From Slackia heliotrinireducens DSM 20476 (lineage in GTDB: Bacteria; Actinomycetota; Coriobacteriia; Coriobacteriales; Eggerthellaceae): a stretch of DNA of 64,000 nt. The notes below the pieces were generated by a model. The model made no database searches. It was not told the DNA's origin and saw only the letters and a program-made list of their open reading frames with translations. The position numbers and the translations under genes were made by a program. Position 1 is the first letter of the stretch. Each line of letters starts with the position of its first letter. Where the stretch lies: the NCBI RefSeq assembly GCF_000023885.1, contig NC_013165.1, positions 248,001 through 312,000 of the forward strand, given 5' to 3'. This document shows, piece by piece, positions 25,756 through 34,147 of the stretch.

Positions 25756-28101
25756 ATGGGCGCATACATTCTGGCATTCGACACGGCCAACGAGGTCGTT
25801 GCGGTGGGCGTGGGCCGCCTGCCCGACGATGCTGTCGACATAACCGCCGCTCAAGCCGAATGCGTCGCATCGGCGTCGGTTTCGGCACGGCGGGCCAGCA
25901 ACACCACGCTTATCGCTCGCATCGACGAGGCGCTGGCGTCTGCCGGCGTGACGAAAGACCAGGTCGCAGCCGTGGTTTGCGGTCGCGGCCCTGGCAGTTT
26001 CACGGGCGTGCGCATTTGCATGGCCACGGCCAAAGGCATGGCGTCCGCGTTGGAGGTGCCGCTGTTGGGCGTGTCCACCCTGGATGCCGTGGCGTGGCGC
26101 GCGTGGGCCGAAGGGGTCCGCGGCGCACTGCTGGTGGTTGCCGACGCCATGCGTAAAGAGGTGTATCCGGTGCTGTTTCGTCTGGATGACGAAGGTGCGC
26201 AACGCCTGACCGCCGACGCGGTGGTGAAGGTGCACGACGCCGAGCGCTGGATTGCCCAGGCGGTGCTGGAAACCTTCGGCGACCCCGCCACCGAGTTGAA
26301 GATTGCAGGCGACGGCCTGATGAAATACCGCGAAACCTTCGAGGGTCTGGGCCAGGTGCTGGACGAGGGCTTGTGGCCCGTGTCCGGCGAGGGTTTGCTG
26401 ATGGCGCCTCGGATGGGCGGTAACCCGGCCACGCTGCTGCCGGTGTACACGCGCCTGTCCGACGCGGAGGAGAACGAACGCATTCGACTGGCTGACGCGG
26501 CTCGTGCGCCGAAAGACCTGGCCACGGGCGTGCAGGCCGAAGGTGCCGTCACATATCGGCCTCTGGACGCCGAGCATGTGGGCGATGTGGTCGACCTGGA
26601 ACGACGCACCATGGGAACCGATGCGTGGAACGCGAATTTGGTGGCCGACGAACTGCCCCGCAAGGACCGCACCTGGTGGGCCGCCTTCGACGGAACGCGG
26701 CTGGTGGGCTATTGCGGCGGGTTGGTCGTCGCAGGCCAGGTTGAGATTCTCAAGATTTCCGTCGAGCCTGCGTACCGTCGTCGCGGCATTGCCCGGCATC
26801 TGCTGGGTCTGGTGGCCGCCGACGCACGCGACCTGGGCGCCTCGGAGTGCACGCTTGAGGTGCGCGTGTCCAACGAGGGCGCGCAGGCGTTCTACCGTGA
26901 TCTGGGGCTGGAGCTTGTGGGCGTGCGCCCGGGCTATTATAGCGATCGGGAGGACGCCGCCATCATGACCGGTCCGCTTCCCGTGGAGGTCCACGACGTG
27001 GCGGGCATGACCCTGCGTGTGGACGAGGTTGCCAATGGGGAAGAATCCGACGTTGTGGCTGTTCAACCGCTGATTCTGGCCATCGAGAGCTCCTGTGACG
27101 AGACCGCCGCGGCCATTATCGACGGCGAAGGGTCCATGCTGTCCGACGTGGTGGCGTCCCAGATCGATTTCCATGCGCGCTTCGGCGGCGTGGTTCCGGA
27201 AATCGCCAGCCGCAAGCACATCGAGGCCATCTGCGGCGTGACCGACGAGTGTCTGGACGTGGCGGCCCGCGCGCTGGGCCGCAGCCGCCTGCGGTGGCGC
27301 GACTTGGATGCCGTCGCCGTAACCTACGCTCCGGGCCTGGTGGGAGCGCTGGTGGTAGGTGTCGCCTTCGCCAAGGGTGCCGCATGGGGCGCCGATCTGC
27401 CCATTATCGCCGTGAACCACTTGGAGGGACATCTGTATGCGAACCGCCTGGCCGAGCCGGACATCCAGCCTCCCATGGTGGTGTCGCTGGTCAGCGGCGG
27501 CCACACCATGCTGGTCCATGTGAAGGATTGGGGCGATTACGAAACGCTGGGCTCGACCATCGACGATGCGGTGGGCGAGGCCTTCGACAAGGTGTCCAAG
27601 GCGCTGGGGCTGGGTTATCCTGGCGGTCCGATTATCAGCAAATACGCAGCTCAGGGCGATGCGAAGGCCATCGCGTTCCCGCGTGCGCTCATGCACTCGG
27701 GCGATTTGCGGTTCAGCCTGTCTGGCCTGAAGACCGCCGTGACCACCTACATCAACAAGGAGCGCGAGGCGGGGCGCGAACTGAACATTCCCGACATCGC
27801 AGCCAGTTTCGAGGCGGCGGTGGTCGATGTGCAGGTGTCGAAGGCGCACACGGCCCTGAAGGACACCGGCGCGCGCACGTTCTGCCTGGGCGGCGGCGTT
27901 GCGGCCAATCCCGCGCTGCGCGGCGCCTACGAAGCCATGTGCAAGAAGCACGGGTATCGCCTGGTCATGCCGCCGCTTTCGGCCTGCGGAGACAATGCGG
28001 CCATGATCGCCGAAGTCGCCCGCGACCGCTTCGCCCAAGGCAAGTTCGCCGACTGGAGCCTGGATGTGACGGCCCACGCCCCCTTGGACGAGCCGTACTA
28101 G
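25756..28101 (+). CDS. tsaB-rimI-tsaD: TsaB-RimI-TsaD triple fusion (tRNA t6A synthesis plus acetyltransferase)
   Basis: A 781-residue three-domain protein. Residues 1 to about 235 are TsaB (ILAFDTANEVVAVGV, GRGPGSFTGVR). Residues about 264-410 are a GNAT acetyltransferase of RimI type (ISVEPAYRRRGIARHLL, NEGAQAFYRDLGLE). Residues about 437-781 are TsaD (LAIESSCDETAAAI, metal site NHLEGH with H555 and H559, SGGHTML, ACGDNAAMIA). TsaB and TsaD catalyse threonylcarbamoyl transfer to A37 of ANN-decoding tRNAs; RimI acetylates protein N-termini. The genes are commonly neighbours, but here are a single chain. TsaE and TsaC are not in view. Confidence 0.95.
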   Translation: MGAYILAFDTANEVVAVGVGRLPDDAVDITAAQAECVASASVSARRASNTTLIARIDEALASAGVTKDQVAAVVCGRGPGSFTGVRICMATAKGMASALEVPLLGVSTLDAVAWRAWAEGVRGALLVVADAMRKEVYPVLFRLDDEGAQRLTADAVVKVHDAERWIAQAVLETFGDPATELKIAGDGLMKYRETFEGLGQVLDEGLWPVSGEGLLMAPRMGGNPATLLPVYTRLSDAEENERIRLADAARAPKDLATGVQAEGAVTYRPLDAEHVGDVVDLERRTMGTDAWNANLVADELPRKDRTWWAAFDGTRLVGYCGGLVVAGQVEILKISVEPAYRRRGIARHLLGLVAADARDLGASECTLEVRVSNEGAQAFYRDLGLELVGVRPGYYSDREDAAIMTGPLPVEVHDVAGMTLRVDEVANGEESDVVAVQPLILAIESSCDETAAAIIDGEGSMLSDVVASQIDFHARFGGVVPEIASRKHIEAICGVTDECLDVAARALGRSRLRWRDLDAVAVTYAPGLVGALVVGVAFAKGAAWGADLPIIAVNHLEGHLYANRLAEPDIQPPMVVSLVSGGHTMLVHVKDWGDYETLGSTIDDAVGEAFDKVSKALGLGYPGGPIISKYAAQGDAKAIAFPRALMHSGDLRFSLSGLKTAVTTYINKEREAGRELNIPDIAASFEAAVVDVQVSKAHTALKDTGARTFCLGGGVAANPALRGAYEAMCKKHGYRLVMPPLSACGDNAAMIAEVARDRFAQGKFADWSLDVTAHAPLDEPY

Positions 28102-28105
28102 CGAG

Positions 28106-28155
28106 TGTGTCACCAGGGACGTTTCTCATTGGCTCATTTTTGTGTCAGCAGGGAC
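28106..28155. repeat. Intergenic repeat family B copy
   Basis: GTGTCACCAGGGACGTTTC then TTTTTGTGTCAGCAGGGACA matches in inverted order the repeat GTGTCCC..TGACTCAAAAATG..GGAAACGTCCCTACTGAC found in six more places. It starts 5 bp after the tsaBED stop. Confidence 0.65.
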
Positions 28156-28161
28156 AGATTG

Positions 28162-28190
28162 TGGGACAAAGGGGAGTCCCCCTTGTCCCA
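28162..28190. repeat. Palindromic repeat family A copy
   Basis: TGGGACAA-aGGGGA-g-TCCCC-cTTGTCCCA, a near-perfect 29-base palindrome. Related copies occur at 42070, 49001, 49175, 50525, 50575 and 60798. Confidence 0.75.
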
Positions 28191-28224
28191 TTTTGCATCA
28201 ATAGGGATGCCTCTCCGTCCTTTT

Positions 28225-28438
28225 GGCCTGCTCCTTTAGCCGAAAACCAGCTTCTGCGCCAAGAAAAACAAGTAGTGTACGACTGTTCGGACCCGCTCCG
28301 CTTCTATAAACAATCACCCACGCAGAGCCCCAGGTCAGACGCGTGTCGATATGACACGCGCGGCCCGTATTGTTGCGAAGTCGTACACCACTTGTTTTCT
28401 TGGCGGAAAAGGCCGTTTTCGGGCTGAGGAGCGGGGTG
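28225..28438. repeat. Inverted-repeat element 1 with central CCCAGGTC
   Basis: Arms of about 59 bases face each other: CGCCAAGAAAAACAAGTAGT (from 28257) with ACCACTTGTTTTCTTGGCGG (28386-28405), extended by GCTCCT..GCCGAAAAC and GTTTTCGGGCTGAGGAGC. Between them lie about 96 bases with a sub-palindrome (CGCGTGTC/GACACGCG). CCCAGGTC at 28329-28336 is within 2 bases of the exact centre. The same inner sequence recurs in opposite orientation in the element at 42144. No gene lies in 28102-28476. Confidence 0.85.
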
Positions 28439-28476
28439 CGAGGACCCTGCCCCCATGCCCTTACCGACTCATCGGG

Positions 28477-28815
28477 CTATTTCATATGCTCTTCGCCCCA
28501 GGTGCACAGCTGGTCGAGCACCTTCATGAGCGAATCGCCCAGCGGCGTGAGCGAATACTCAACCTTGGGCGGGACCTGCGGATACTCTCTGCGGGCAATA
28601 AGCCCGTCGGCTTCGAGCTCCTTCAGGTTGGCCGAAAGCGTCTTGTCGGTCACCTTCCCAAGGTAGCGGCGCATCTCGTTGAAACGCACCGGCTGGAACT
28701 CCATCAGGCAATACAGGATGACCATCTTGTGCTTGCCTTGTATGAGCGACATCGTATAGCTGTAGCCGGTTCCTTCGAACTTGGCGTCGTCGATCTTCGA
28801 ATCGGACATTCCCAT
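28477..28815 (-). CDS. HxlR-type winged-helix transcriptional regulator
   Basis: A 112-residue regulator. The HxlR fold is recognisable from LIQGKHKMVILYCLMEFQ, RFNEMRRYLGKVTDKTLS and GLIARREYPQVPPKVEYSLT, with the C-terminal dimer helix ending GEEHMK. Such proteins often sense redox or electrophiles. The ATG at 28815 has GGAGG 7 bases upstream. It is divergent from a radical SAM/flavin reductase pair, with a palindrome in between that is its probable operator. Confidence 0.92.
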   Translation of the reverse strand: MGMSDSKIDDAKFEGTGYSYTMSLIQGKHKMVILYCLMEFQPVRFNEMRRYLGKVTDKTLSANLKELEADGLIARREYPQVPPKVEYSLTPLGDSLMKVLDQLCTWGEEHMK

Positions 28816-28831
28816 GACTTTCCTCCAAGAT

Positions 28832-28856
28832 AGTACCTGTCTTTAAAAACAGTACT
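28832..28856. promoter_or_regulatory. Probable HxlR operator
   Basis: AGTACCTGT and ACAGTACT flank CTTTAAAA, a nearly symmetric palindrome in the 110-bp divergent region. Its placement just upstream of the HxlR start fits autoregulation and control of the plus-strand genes. Confidence 0.6.
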
Positions 28857-28928
28857 GGTCATATGTTCGCCGCATAATCATACTGCAACTCGAAAGGACG
28901 TGGAATCTTCGGGAAGGTGGAGTTTGTC

Positions 28929-29810
28929 ATGCATTTCGCGAGCGGCGTGGTTCGCCCGCCCTTCGAGGCGGCTTGCGGGTTTCTGCAGATAACATCGGGA
29001 TGTTCCCACAACAGGTGCAAGTTCTGCACCTTCTACAAGGACGCGCGGTTCGCTGTGTCGCCGTGGGAAGAAATCGAGGCCGACCTCGACGAGCTTGCCG
29101 CCTCGCCATGGCGCTACTACGACCGCATCTGGCTGCAGGGCGCCGATTCGTTCGTGCTTCCGTATGATCGGCTCATGCGTGTCGCGGAAACGATTTACGA
29201 GAAACTGCCCTGGGTGAAAAGCATCGGCGCATTCGCGCGTGTCACGAACTTCCGCAACAAAACCGAGGAACAGCTCCGCAATCTCGCGGCGGCGGGGTAC
29301 TCCAGGCTCACCGTGGGTGTGGAAACGGGCGACGACCAGCTGCTCACGCGCATGAACAAGGGCTACGTTTCCGACGAGGTGCTCGAGCAGATGTCGAAGG
29401 TTGACGCGGCCGGGCTCACGTGGGTTGGGCAGTTCGTGAACGGGTTGGGCGGGCACGGCTACGGCAGCCGCAGCGCCGAGGAGACCGCGCGCGTTTACAA
29501 CCAGCTGCACCCCATGATGATTTACACCGCGTCGCTCACGCTGTTCGAGGACACGCCGCTGTACGCCGACGTGCAGGCGGGGAGCTTCGTCGAAGCGAAC
29601 GAGCGCGAGCGCCTGCGCGAACTGAAGGCGCTTATTTCGCGGCTGGAATGCGACACCGTGTTCAAGTGCGAGCACGTGTCGATGCCCGTGAAGATTGCGG
29701 GGCGCGTGCCGCGCGACCGTGACGCCATGCTGTCCGCACTGGACGAGGCGATTGAAGAGTCCTACGACGGCCGGTTCGAACGGTATCGGGCAAGCATCGC
29801 GAACCTATAG
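28929..29810 (+). CDS. Radical SAM protein with CX4CX2C cluster motif
   Basis: A 293-residue radical SAM enzyme. The cluster ligands C25, C30 and C33 (CSHNRCKFC) are spaced CX4CX2C rather than the common CX3CX2C; this spacing occurs in a distinct anaerobe subgroup. SRLTVGVETGDDQLL and the GQFVNGLGGHGYG segment resemble the HemN/Elp3-like barrel. There are no extra ferredoxin cysteines. I chose the ATG at 28929 (AAGGTGGAG upstream) over the GTG at 28917. The substrate is unknown. The next gene is a flavin reductase 60 bp downstream, and a divergent HxlR regulator precedes it. Confidence 0.85.
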   Translation: MHFASGVVRPPFEAACGFLQITSGCSHNRCKFCTFYKDARFAVSPWEEIEADLDELAASPWRYYDRIWLQGADSFVLPYDRLMRVAETIYEKLPWVKSIGAFARVTNFRNKTEEQLRNLAAAGYSRLTVGVETGDDQLLTRMNKGYVSDEVLEQMSKVDAAGLTWVGQFVNGLGGHGYGSRSAEETARVYNQLHPMMIYTASLTLFEDTPLYADVQAGSFVEANERERLRELKALISRLECDTVFKCEHVSMPVKIAGRVPRDRDAMLSALDEAIEESYDGRFERYRASIANL

Positions 29811-29870
29811 GGGACAACATGCGCCCTCTTTTCCGGATGGGCGGATGGTCAAACGATAGGAAGGAACAAC

Positions 29871-30377
29871 ATGGAAAGCATCTCTTTGGCCAAGGCCTCG
29901 CAGCTCACGTCGCCGAATCCGCTGACGCTTGTGTGCACGCAGCGGCCCGACGGCAAGACCAACGTGGCCACCGTTTCCTGGTGGACGTACCTGAGCTTCA
30001 ACCCCAACATGGTGGCGTTCGCCATGGCGAAGACCTCCTACAGCGGAGAGAGGGTTCGCGAAGCGGGTGTGGTCGCGCTCGCCATGCCCGGCACCGAGCT
30101 GGCCGACGTCGTCATGGGCTGCGGCAGCAGGACCGGTCGCAAGACGGACAAGGTGGAAGAGTTCGGCATCGCCATGCAGGCGCTTCCCGAAGTGCCCGTC
30201 GAGGTGCCCCAGGGTTCCTATCTTGTCGTGAGCTGCAAGCTCAAGGAGTTCGTCGAGGTGGGAGACCACTATCTCTACATTTGCGATGTCGACGAGGTGC
30301 TCGGCGACGGGGATGTTAGCGCTGCATTCGCATGGGGCGGCTACTCGCGCATTGCCGGCGCGACGATTGCGGAATAA
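29871..30377 (+). CDS. Flavin reductase family FMN-binding protein
   Basis: A 168-residue split-barrel flavoprotein. The opening segment (SPNPLTLVCTQRPDGKTNVA, then VSWWTYLSFNPNMVAFAM) and SYLVVSCKLKEFVEVGDHYL match the flavin reductase-like domain that binds FMN and often transfers electrons from NAD(P)H or ferredoxin. Its position after a radical SAM gene, under a divergent HxlR regulator, suggests that it supplies electrons or belongs to an oxidative-stress response. This is inference. Confidence 0.88.
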   Translation: MESISLAKASQLTSPNPLTLVCTQRPDGKTNVATVSWWTYLSFNPNMVAFAMAKTSYSGERVREAGVVALAMPGTELADVVMGCGSRTGRKTDKVEEFGIAMQALPEVPVEVPQGSYLVVSCKLKEFVEVGDHYLYICDVDEVLGDGDVSAAFAWGGYSRIAGATIAE

Positions 30378-30453
30378 GGAATGCGAAGCGTCCGGGGGTT
30401 TCGTGCAAACGCCTGGATTCGACCGACGCCAATGATTGTGCGCCAGCTGGAAT

Positions 30454-30505
30454 GTGTCCCCGCTGGCGCATTTTTGTGTCAAAAGGAAACGTCCCTACTG
30501 ACTCA
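30454..30505. repeat. Intergenic repeat family B copy
   Basis: TGTCCCCGCTGGCGCATTTTTGTGTCAAAAGGAAACGTCCCTACTGACTCA (read in two parts) lies between the convergent flavin reductase and YolD-like genes. Its end overlaps the stop codon of the latter. Confidence 0.7.
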
Positions 30506-30724
30506 GGCGGGGGCGTCGTCGGGATCGGGCGGGGTGCCGGCGTCGACCCAGACCTCGTCGCCGTAGGTGGTGGCCACTTCGCGTTCTTTTTCACGCAGAG
30601 CCTCCTGGAACCCCTTCAAAGGGTTGAAGGGGATGAAAATTTTCGCCCGCTCAGCTGGAGTCATGCGATGCAATGGTCGGCCCGACCCGTCGTACAGGGG
30701 CATGTTGTCGTATTTGCTACTCAC
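30503..30724 (-). CDS. YolD-like small protein, partner of Y-family polymerase
   Basis: A 73-residue acidic/basic protein. The central segment MTPAERAKIFIPFNPLKGFQ, followed by an EALREKEREV helix, resembles the YolD-like proteins commonly encoded next to Y-family polymerases in Gram-positives. Its start overlaps the end of the polymerase gene by 8 bases, so it is translated coupled to it. The exact role is not established; association with the polymerase in SOS mutagenesis is presumed. Confidence 0.75.
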   Translation of the reverse strand: MSSKYDNMPLYDGSGRPLHRMTPAERAKIFIPFNPLKGFQEALREKEREVATTYGDEVWVDAGTPPDPDDAPA

Positions 30725-31994
30725 CGGATTTATGCCCTCCGATCTGGCGGTTCCGCTCGCGTTGCGTCGCCTTGGGAAGCAAGTCGGTGCCGCGCAGCAG
30801 GGCGTTCTTCCCGAACCTCTCCTTCACACCCAGGATGGTCTCTTGACGGTTGCGCTCCTCGGCCAGCTGTTCCTCGTTGGCGAACAAGCTCATCTGCCCC
30901 CGCTCCGAATCGGTGACGTTGTTGCAGTTCACGACCAGGCCGCGGATGCGACACGACCGGTCGGTCACGTTGTCGAACACGTCCAGGATCCGTGGCAGGA
31001 TGATTTCCCGCGAGTTGCTGGGGTAGGGCAGCCGCGCCGTGCCGCCGGAAGTGTAGATGTTGCCGTCCTCGTCCTTCTCGTAGCGCATGTTGACGGTGAC
31101 CGACGCCGCCTGCTGCGACTTCGCCACCATTTCCAGACACACCTGGTCGGTCATCTCCTTCACGATCATCCGCGCCTCGCTGTACGTGTATCCGCAGGCC
31201 AGAACCTGGGCGTTGGTGATCGAATGGGTCTGGTTGCGGTACGCCTTGATGTCGGCGATGGTCACGGGCTCGATGCCCCACGCGTGGTCGATCAGGATTT
31301 CCGCGTCGATGCCGAACTGCTTGAACAGCTTTTCGGGGTAGGGGTAAAGCGCCAGCTGCCCCATGGTTTCGATGCCGAGCTCCTTCAGCCGTCGCGCCGT
31401 GCCGTGGCCGATTCGCCAGAAATCCGTTATGGGTTTGTGGTCCCAGAGCATGGCTTTGAAGGACTCTTCGTCCAGCTCGCCGAAGAAATCCGGGCTGTGC
31501 TTCGCCGTGATATCCAGCGCCACCTTCGCCAAAAACAGGTTGGGCCCCATGCCACAGGTGGCGGGGATGCCCGTGGATTCCAGGATATCGCGGCGGATGC
31601 GTTCGCCCAGTTCACGCGTGGTGCAGCCATACAGCGGCAGATAGTTGGTCACGTCCATGAACGACTCGTCGATCGAGTAGACGTGGATGTCTTCCTTCGC
31701 GATGTACTTCAGGATGATGCCGTAGATTTCCGCGGAGTGCTTGATGTAGTGCTGCATGCGCGGTGGCGCCATGATGTAATCAATACTCTTCGGTATTTCG
31801 AACACGCGGCAGCGGTTGCGCACGCCCTTGGCCTTAAGCGATGGCGAAACGGCCAAGGTGATGGTTTTCTCCGTGCGCTCGGGGTCGGCCACCACCAGAT
31901 CGGTTGTGAGCGGGTCCAGCCCGCGTTCGACGCATTCGACGGAGGCGTAGAACGACTTCAGGTCGATGCAAAGGTATTGCCGATTGTCGCTCAT
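30717..31994 (-). CDS. Y-family DNA polymerase (UvrX/UmuC/DinB type)
   Basis: A 425-residue translesion polymerase. Catalytic motifs: IDLKSFYASVECV near residue 10 (first Asp) and YSIDESFMDVT (Asp-Glu pair at about residue 107). The helix-hairpin-helix region FWRIGHGTARRLKELGI is intact, and the little-finger domain follows. The sequence fits the Gram-positive UvrX/YqjW branch. It heads a two-gene unit with a YolD-like gene, as usual. I do not see a clear LexA box upstream. Confidence 0.93.
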   Translation of the reverse strand: MSDNRQYLCIDLKSFYASVECVERGLDPLTTDLVVADPERTEKTITLAVSPSLKAKGVRNRCRVFEIPKSIDYIMAPPRMQHYIKHSAEIYGIILKYIAKEDIHVYSIDESFMDVTNYLPLYGCTTRELGERIRRDILESTGIPATCGMGPNLFLAKVALDITAKHSPDFFGELDEESFKAMLWDHKPITDFWRIGHGTARRLKELGIETMGQLALYPYPEKLFKQFGIDAEILIDHAWGIEPVTIADIKAYRNQTHSITNAQVLACGYTYSEARMIVKEMTDQVCLEMVAKSQQAASVTVNMRYEKDEDGNIYTSGGTARLPYPSNSREIILPRILDVFDNVTDRSCRIRGLVVNCNNVTDSERGQMSLFANEEQLAEERNRQETILGVKERFGKNALLRGTDLLPKATQRERNRQIGGHKSGE

Positions 31995-32109
31995 TTCGCC
32001 TCCTTTCCGTACATGCGTTCGCTATTGTAGCACAAGCGCGGCAGTTTTCGGGGCGCATCGGCGCTTCGGGTGTATGATTGTGCGATCACATGACGAAGGA
32101 AGGTGCCTT

Positions 32110-32652
32110 ATGAACATTTGCGTTTTCTGCGGCTCGAATCCGGCCATCGGGGAGCCGTACGTGACGGCCGCCCGCGAGGTGGGGCAAGCCATCGGCCAGG
32201 GCGGGCATACGCTGGTGTTCGGCGGCTTCGAGATGGGGCTCATGGGCGAAGTGGCGCGCGCCGCCAAGGCCGCAGGAGCGCGTGTCATCGGCGTGGTGCC
32301 TAAGACCCTGGTAGGCGCGCCGCACCGCGTGATTTTCGACGCCGACGAGCTTATTCAGACGGTTGACCTGGCGCAACGCAAGCGCGTGATGGAAGATGCC
32401 GCCGACGGGTTCATCAGTCTGGCCGGAGCCTACGGCACGCTGGACGAGCTGTACGAGGTGCTGGCCATGCGCAAGGCCGCCCAGGGGTCGCCTGCACCCG
32501 TGGCCCTGGTGAACACCGACGGGTTCTACGACCCGCTGGCCGCTATGCACGCCGTCATGCTCGAGCGCGGGTTCATGTCCCAGGATGATTTCGACTACGC
32601 CAGGTTCGTTCCCGATGGCGCTGCCGCCGTGCGCGCTTTGGAGCGGGCCTAG
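32110..32652 (+). CDS. LOG family protein with altered PGG motif
   Basis: A 180-residue Rossmann-like protein starting MNICVFCGSNPAI. LOG proteins hydrolyse nucleoside 5'-monophosphates to free base and ribose phosphate. The family hallmark PGGxGTxxE appears here as SLAGAYGTLDELYE: the PGG is replaced by LAG, while GT and the acidic residues remain. The distal HRVIFDADELIQTVDLAQRK is typical. The start has GAAGGAAGGTG upstream. The gene stands alone; enzymatic activity is uncertain because of the motif change. Confidence 0.82.
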   Translation: MNICVFCGSNPAIGEPYVTAAREVGQAIGQGGHTLVFGGFEMGLMGEVARAAKAAGARVIGVVPKTLVGAPHRVIFDADELIQTVDLAQRKRVMEDAADGFISLAGAYGTLDELYEVLAMRKAAQGSPAPVALVNTDGFYDPLAAMHAVMLERGFMSQDDFDYARFVPDGAAAVRALERA

Positions 32653-32706
32653 CTCTGTGTCGCGCACTCCTTGGGGCGGGTTTGGCTTGCCGCCGCGCCC
32701 CGGGAC

Positions 32707-32759
32707 GTGTCCCCACTGGCGCAAAAATGAGCCAATCGGAAGCGTCCCTAGTGACTCAC
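32707..32759. repeat. Intergenic repeat family B copy
   Basis: TGTCCCCACTGGCGCAAAAATGAGCC then GGAAGCGTCCCTAGTGACTCAC, 55 bp past the LOG gene. Confidence 0.7.
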
Positions 32760-32792
32760 TCCCGCGGCAATATGGCAGTTTGGTGCTGGTTG

Positions 32793-32821
32793 TTCGCAGA
32801 GGCTCTGGGTTCCGCTATACT
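32793..32821 (+). promoter_or_regulatory. Promoter of SRP RNA
   Basis: TTCGCA (32793-32798) and TATACT (32816-32821), 17 bases apart, end 16 bases before the predicted 5' end of the RNA. Confidence 0.55.
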
Positions 32822-32837
32822 AGCAACGCAATTCCGC

Positions 32838-32946
32838 AAGTGCCTTGAATGGGCTGGGGCGGCGCCAAGTTCTGAACCTGGTCAGGTCCGGGAGGAAGCA
32901 GCCATAAGGAACCGCTGACGAGCGCCCCTGCCTATTTAGGGCACTT
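32838..32946 (+). ncRNA. ffs: Signal recognition particle RNA (small bacterial type)
   Basis: The Ffh-binding apical hairpin is diagnostic: GGTCAGGTCCGG, then GAGGAAGCAGCC with the invariant AGGAAGCA asymmetric loop (about 32880-32903). The outer helix is closed by AAGTGCC (32838-32844) pairing with GGGCACTT (32939-32946). GGGGCG/CGCCCC forms the middle of the rod. Small size without Alu domain is usual for this phylum. It is preceded by its own promoter. Confidence 0.95.
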
Positions 32947-33000
32947 CGTGTATCCGCTTGCGGCGGCCCGGCCGTCCGCGTACCGTTCGGAAAGGCTCCC

Positions 33001-33654
33001 GTGGACATCGTCAATTTCTTCGTCTCGCTGCTGAAGGATCCTCGCTCGGCCATCGCGGGCTGGATCGTCGCCTTGGGCCCTGTTTGGGTGTACACCCCGC
33101 TGTTCCTCATCGTGTTCGTCGAGACCGGCCTGGTCTTCTTCCCGTTTTTGCCGGGCGACTCGCTGCTGTTCGCGGCGGGCGTGTTCTCCGCTCCCGGCGG
33201 CGGCCTGCATCTGGGCGCGACCTTGGCCGTCTTCTACATCGCGGCCATCCTGGGCAACACCTCCAACTACTGGATCGCCCGGTTCTTCGGTTCGCGCATC
33301 ATCGACTCCGGCAAGGTGAAATCCCTCACCCCCGAGCGCATGGCCAAGCTCGACGGCTTCTTCGAGAAATACGGCGGACTGACCATCGTCATCACCCGTT
33401 TCATGCCGTTCTTCCGCACCTTCGCGCCGTTCATCGCGGGCACGGGCCATATGAATTTCGCCAAGTTCACGCTCTTCAACGCCATCGGCGGCATCTCCTG
33501 GGTGAGCCTGTTCGTCCTGGTGGGATACTTCTTCGGCGGCATTCCCTTCGTGCAGGAGCACTTCGAGGTCATCGTTTTAGGCATCGTGGCCGTGTCGGTG
33601 GCTCCCGCCTTCATCGGCGCCGTCAAGGGGGCCTTGGCCGCCCGCAAGAAGTAG
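33001..33654 (+). CDS. DedA family membrane protein
   Basis: A 217-residue protein with about 4-6 membrane segments. The DedA signature is clear: ETGLVFFPFLPGDSLLF near residue 40, GNTSNYWIARFFG, and the later ITRFMPFFRTFAPFIAG carrying the essential Arg residues. DedA proteins act as undecaprenyl-phosphate or phospholipid flippases and affect envelope integrity. It starts with GTG (GGAAAGG upstream). It lies 54 bp behind the SRP RNA and is followed by a strong terminator. Confidence 0.92.
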   Translation: MDIVNFFVSLLKDPRSAIAGWIVALGPVWVYTPLFLIVFVETGLVFFPFLPGDSLLFAAGVFSAPGGGLHLGATLAVFYIAAILGNTSNYWIARFFGSRIIDSGKVKSLTPERMAKLDGFFEKYGGLTIVITRFMPFFRTFAPFIAGTGHMNFAKFTLFNAIGGISWVSLFVLVGYFFGGIPFVQEHFEVIVLGIVAVSVAPAFIGAVKGALAARKK

Positions 33655-33744
33655 CGGAGCCGCGTAGCCGAAGCAAAACCCAGCGTGGCCCGCGATCGCA
33701 GGGGCGGCCGCGCAACGGTGCCGCGTAGCCATGGCAAGACCGAT

Positions 33745-33780
33745 CAGCCGCATGCGCATGATGCGTGTGCGGCTGTTTTT
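33745..33780 (+). terminator. Strong terminator after dedA
   Basis: CAGCCGCA-TG-CGCAT pairs with ATGCG-TG-TGCGGCTG, followed by TTTTT. Confidence 0.9.
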
Positions 33781-33786
33781 GTTGGT

Positions 33787-33959
33787 CGAATCGCCGATTT
33801 CTGCACGAGAACTCGAGTTGTGCATTCCGTTTTGCGGGTGCTGCGCGTTTTCAGGTTTTGAAAACGGCGTTTGCCCAGGTCGCGAAAACCGCTGCGAGCC
33901 CCTTTTGCCCAACGGGAATGCACAACTTCGAATCCGGAGCAGAAAACGGCGATTTCGCC
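33787..33959. repeat. Inverted-repeat element 2 with central CCCAGGTC
   Basis: The left arm (AATCGCCGATTTCTGCACGA, then CTCGAGTTGTGCATTCCG) is answered on the right by CGGGAATGCACAACTTCGAA and AGCAGAAAACGGCGATTTCG. Arms are about 50 bases, roughly three-quarters matching. CCCAGGTC at 33874-33881 sits at the centre (33873). The element at 60871 is its close relative. The gap 33655-34147 contains otherwise only the terminator and the short dnaX leader. Confidence 0.85.
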
Positions 33960-34147
33960 AACGCAGGTCGGGTTGCTTCAGGCCGCCCGCGATGTTTCGT
34001 GCGCACGGGGGGGGCGCTCCAAAGCGACGTCTTGCCCTTCTGGCGTCTCGAAAAAAGCAGGCCTAACGGTTTCGCATCGTTTTCAACCTCCGTGCCGCCC
34101 GTCTGCCGTAAGATAGGAGGGAGCACTTAGAGAGAAAGCGAGCGATC

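Noticed and set aside
25057-28113. Open frame of about 1000 codons on the minus strand
   Set aside because: Exactly mirrors bioY and the tsaB-rimI-tsaD gene; composition is that of a shadow frame.
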